Shown here: positions 62,471 through 64,000 of the stretch, in pieces | Layout: each line of letters begins with the position of its first letter | Numbering within the stretch: position 1 is the stretch's first letter | Assembly: GCA_030867875.1 (NCBI GenBank) | Contig: JAOWCC010000655.1 | Span: forward strand, 11,306,269 to 11,370,268 | Direction: 5' to 3' | Length of the DNA: 64,000 nt | Source of the DNA: Actinernus sp. WN-2022 | Taxonomy: Eukaryota > Cnidaria > Anthozoa > Actiniaria > Actinernidae | Notes under the pieces: generated by a model | Database searches by the model: none | Seen by the model: only the letters and a program-made list of their open reading frames with translations | Told to the model about the DNA's origin: nothing | Made by a program: the position numbers and the translations under genes

Positions 62471-64000
62471 ATGGGCGCCATCAAATACGTAGAAGCCATC
62501 ACGCTGGGCATCATCAACATACTAGCCTTAGCCGGTAACCTCTCTCTCTATTACGTCGTTCTGAGGAAACAGAGCATGCGTACTCGAACAAATTGGTTCA
62601 TCCTTAATTTGGCAGCCGCTGACCTATTGGTGTCCGTAATCAACATGCCGCTGACCATTGCCACCGTGGTATACGAAGATTGGGTGTTTGGTGATCTTGT
62701 GTGTACTATGACTGGCTTTACCAATATTCTATCATTCATTGGATCTGTCATGTCACTTGCAATGATCAGCATAGCAAGGTAGGTTCACAGGAAGATGAAC
62801 GTGTTTAGGCCATAAACTATTGCTATTCCAACTCGGGGCTCTTTGTGAGGGTCAATCTGAGTTATTACCCCTTGACGGACGGGACTTATTAATCGTCTGT
62901 GGACCATCGTACTTTTACATACATACATACATACATACATACTTTTATTAACATCTCACCTTGGGGCTTTTCATGTTAATTTACAACCTTTCGGACTCTC
63001 TACAATACAACGGAGTTGATCTTGCTTGAAAATCCTTACAATAACAACCGGGGGAACCAATCAATGCGCGCCTTCTTTGAATGTTGCATGAAATGATATT
63101 AGAGTGATTTTACGTATATAAACCTGTGAAACAAAATATAATAGTCAGTATACAAGTATATAGAAGGGAAGGTTAAACAAAAGTTAATAATGGAATTAGG
63201 GTCTAATCATTTTTATTTTCTTCCCTTAAAACCCTTCTTATTACCTAGACTATAAACTCTAGTATAATGTGTCACTTCCTCGCATCGCGCATCGCAGTCA
63301 AGTCGAAGCCGCATTCTTTGGATGTCCCCTGAGTTAATATCGTAAAATATAGTTTATAACAAAACATTTTCTTTCTGATCATTATTATCAGGTACCACAA
63401 GGTTGTCATATGGAAGTCATACAGCAGATTCTTCACAAGCCGACGCTGTTACGCGTACATCGCTTCAGTATGGCTGATATCTATCAGTCTGGCCATTCCA
63501 CCTCTCATCGGCTGGGCCGAGTACAGCTATATCCCTGGTAAATCCTATTGCTTTGTAAACTGGCCCAGAAGCATTTCCTATACGTTTTTCATGATCGCAA
63601 TATGTTTATTTGGCCCGCTTACAACAATGGTATTCTGTTACTGGAAAATTTGGAAAACGACTAAGGCTTCACAGCAAAATATGTCGGCCCATCAGGTTGG
63701 AAACGTGAGACAACTTCAAGAAAACAGATTGCAGCTGACGGATTTGAATCAAGCCAAGGGTGAGACAAGAAGTATGACCCGTGGTATGCGCTGTTCCGAG
63801 TCAAATTCGAACATCCCAGTACTCACTAGGGCCATCGTCTTGGATCAGTTTGACAACCGCTCGAGTTTGTCGGACATGGTCCCCGAGACCGAATCCTCCA
63901 CTGCGCATACCCCTGAGATCAAGTCAAAGTCCAGAGGAATCTTAAAAGCCTTGAAGATTAGGACAAAACACGACATGAAGCTCACTCGAACTCTCATAAT
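62471..64000 (+). CDS. Class A (rhodopsin-like) GPCR, orphan, C-terminus beyond the window
   Basis: Exon 1 62471-62778 and exon 2 63392 to the window end, joined AG/G (donor GTAGGT, acceptor ATTATCAG). TM1 with GN (N23), TM2 LAAADLL (D51), W71 and C78 before TM3, then ARY (102-104) where DRY/ERY is usual. TM4 (YIASVWLISISLSIPPLIGW), an ECL2 Cys in GKSYCFVNW, and TM5 with P and Y (FGPLTTMVFCYW) follow. The third loop is long, about 130 residues and Ser-rich, before TM6 begins at the edge. The plasma-membrane receptor's ligand is unknown. Melatonin-like or opsin-like receptors are the closest impression; TM7, which would show an opsin lysine, is outside. The ATG at 62471 (ACAATGG) gives an unusually short N-terminus of about 7 residues, so an upstream exon is possible. 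Confidence 0.9.
62918..62943 (+). repeat. (CATA)n microsatellite in the GPCR intron
   Basis: About six CATA units within the 613-bp intron between GPCR exons 1 and 2. Confidence 0.9.

Overview
The window looks like nuclear DNA of an anthozoan cnidarian, most likely a stony coral or a close relative. The reasons are AT-rich DNA with spliced genes (GT..AG introns), a HEPN/NACHT/LRR immune-type receptor, a class A GPCR, many small foldback transposons, CR1/Jockey-type LINEs, a Ty3/Gypsy element and DUF6589/RecQ-type transposon genes. The species call is inference.

Layout. (1) 1-4.4 kb: a decayed LINE (minus) abuts the 3' end of a two-exon zinc-ribbon + DDE integrase gene (minus), itself broken by two frameshifts. 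(2) 4.5-6.0 kb: a 20-bp and an 80-bp tandem array. (3) 6.9-19.1 kb: a split minus-strand gene coding for a DZIP3-type HEPN domain, a coiled linker, and a NACHT-LRR exon. Four exons join in matching phase, and the 7.6-kb intron is filled with nested MITEs. (4) 19.2-21.8 kb: a ~1.9-kb imperfect palindrome and further foldbacks. (5) 22.1-27.5 kb: a complete but disabled Ty3/Gypsy retrotransposon (minus) with both LTRs. (6) 27.7-28.4 kb: nine 81-bp tandem units. (7) 29.7-41 kb: a repeat-rich zone with an inverted set of GTTACGGACATTAC motifs, two TTAA-flanked piggyBac-like elements sharing an ORF, and a 994-bp tandem duplication. (8) 41.9-49.8 kb: a RecQ-like SF2 helicase gene (plus) facing a DUF6589 gene with an embedded C2H2 finger (minus). 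This convergent pair is best explained as the core of a helicase-bearing Academ-type DNA transposon. (9) 50.5-53.2 kb: a LINE (plus) with a near-complete RT, its 5' part lost in a 100-N gap. (10) 53.4-56.5 kb: inverted-repeat elements nested three or four deep. (11) 56.8-62.4 kb: mostly unassigned DNA with two foldback elements. (12) 62.5-64.0 kb: the first two coding exons of a class A GPCR, cut by the window end.

Only the HEPN-NACHT-LRR gene and the GPCR look like ordinary host genes. The helicase and DUF6589 genes look like paired transposon genes with long open frames. Everything else with coding potential is a retrotransposon or transposase relic. The most interesting systems are the helicase/DUF6589 pair, the HEPN-NACHT-LRR receptor, and two element groups: one defined by subterminal repeats, the other by TTAA sites.
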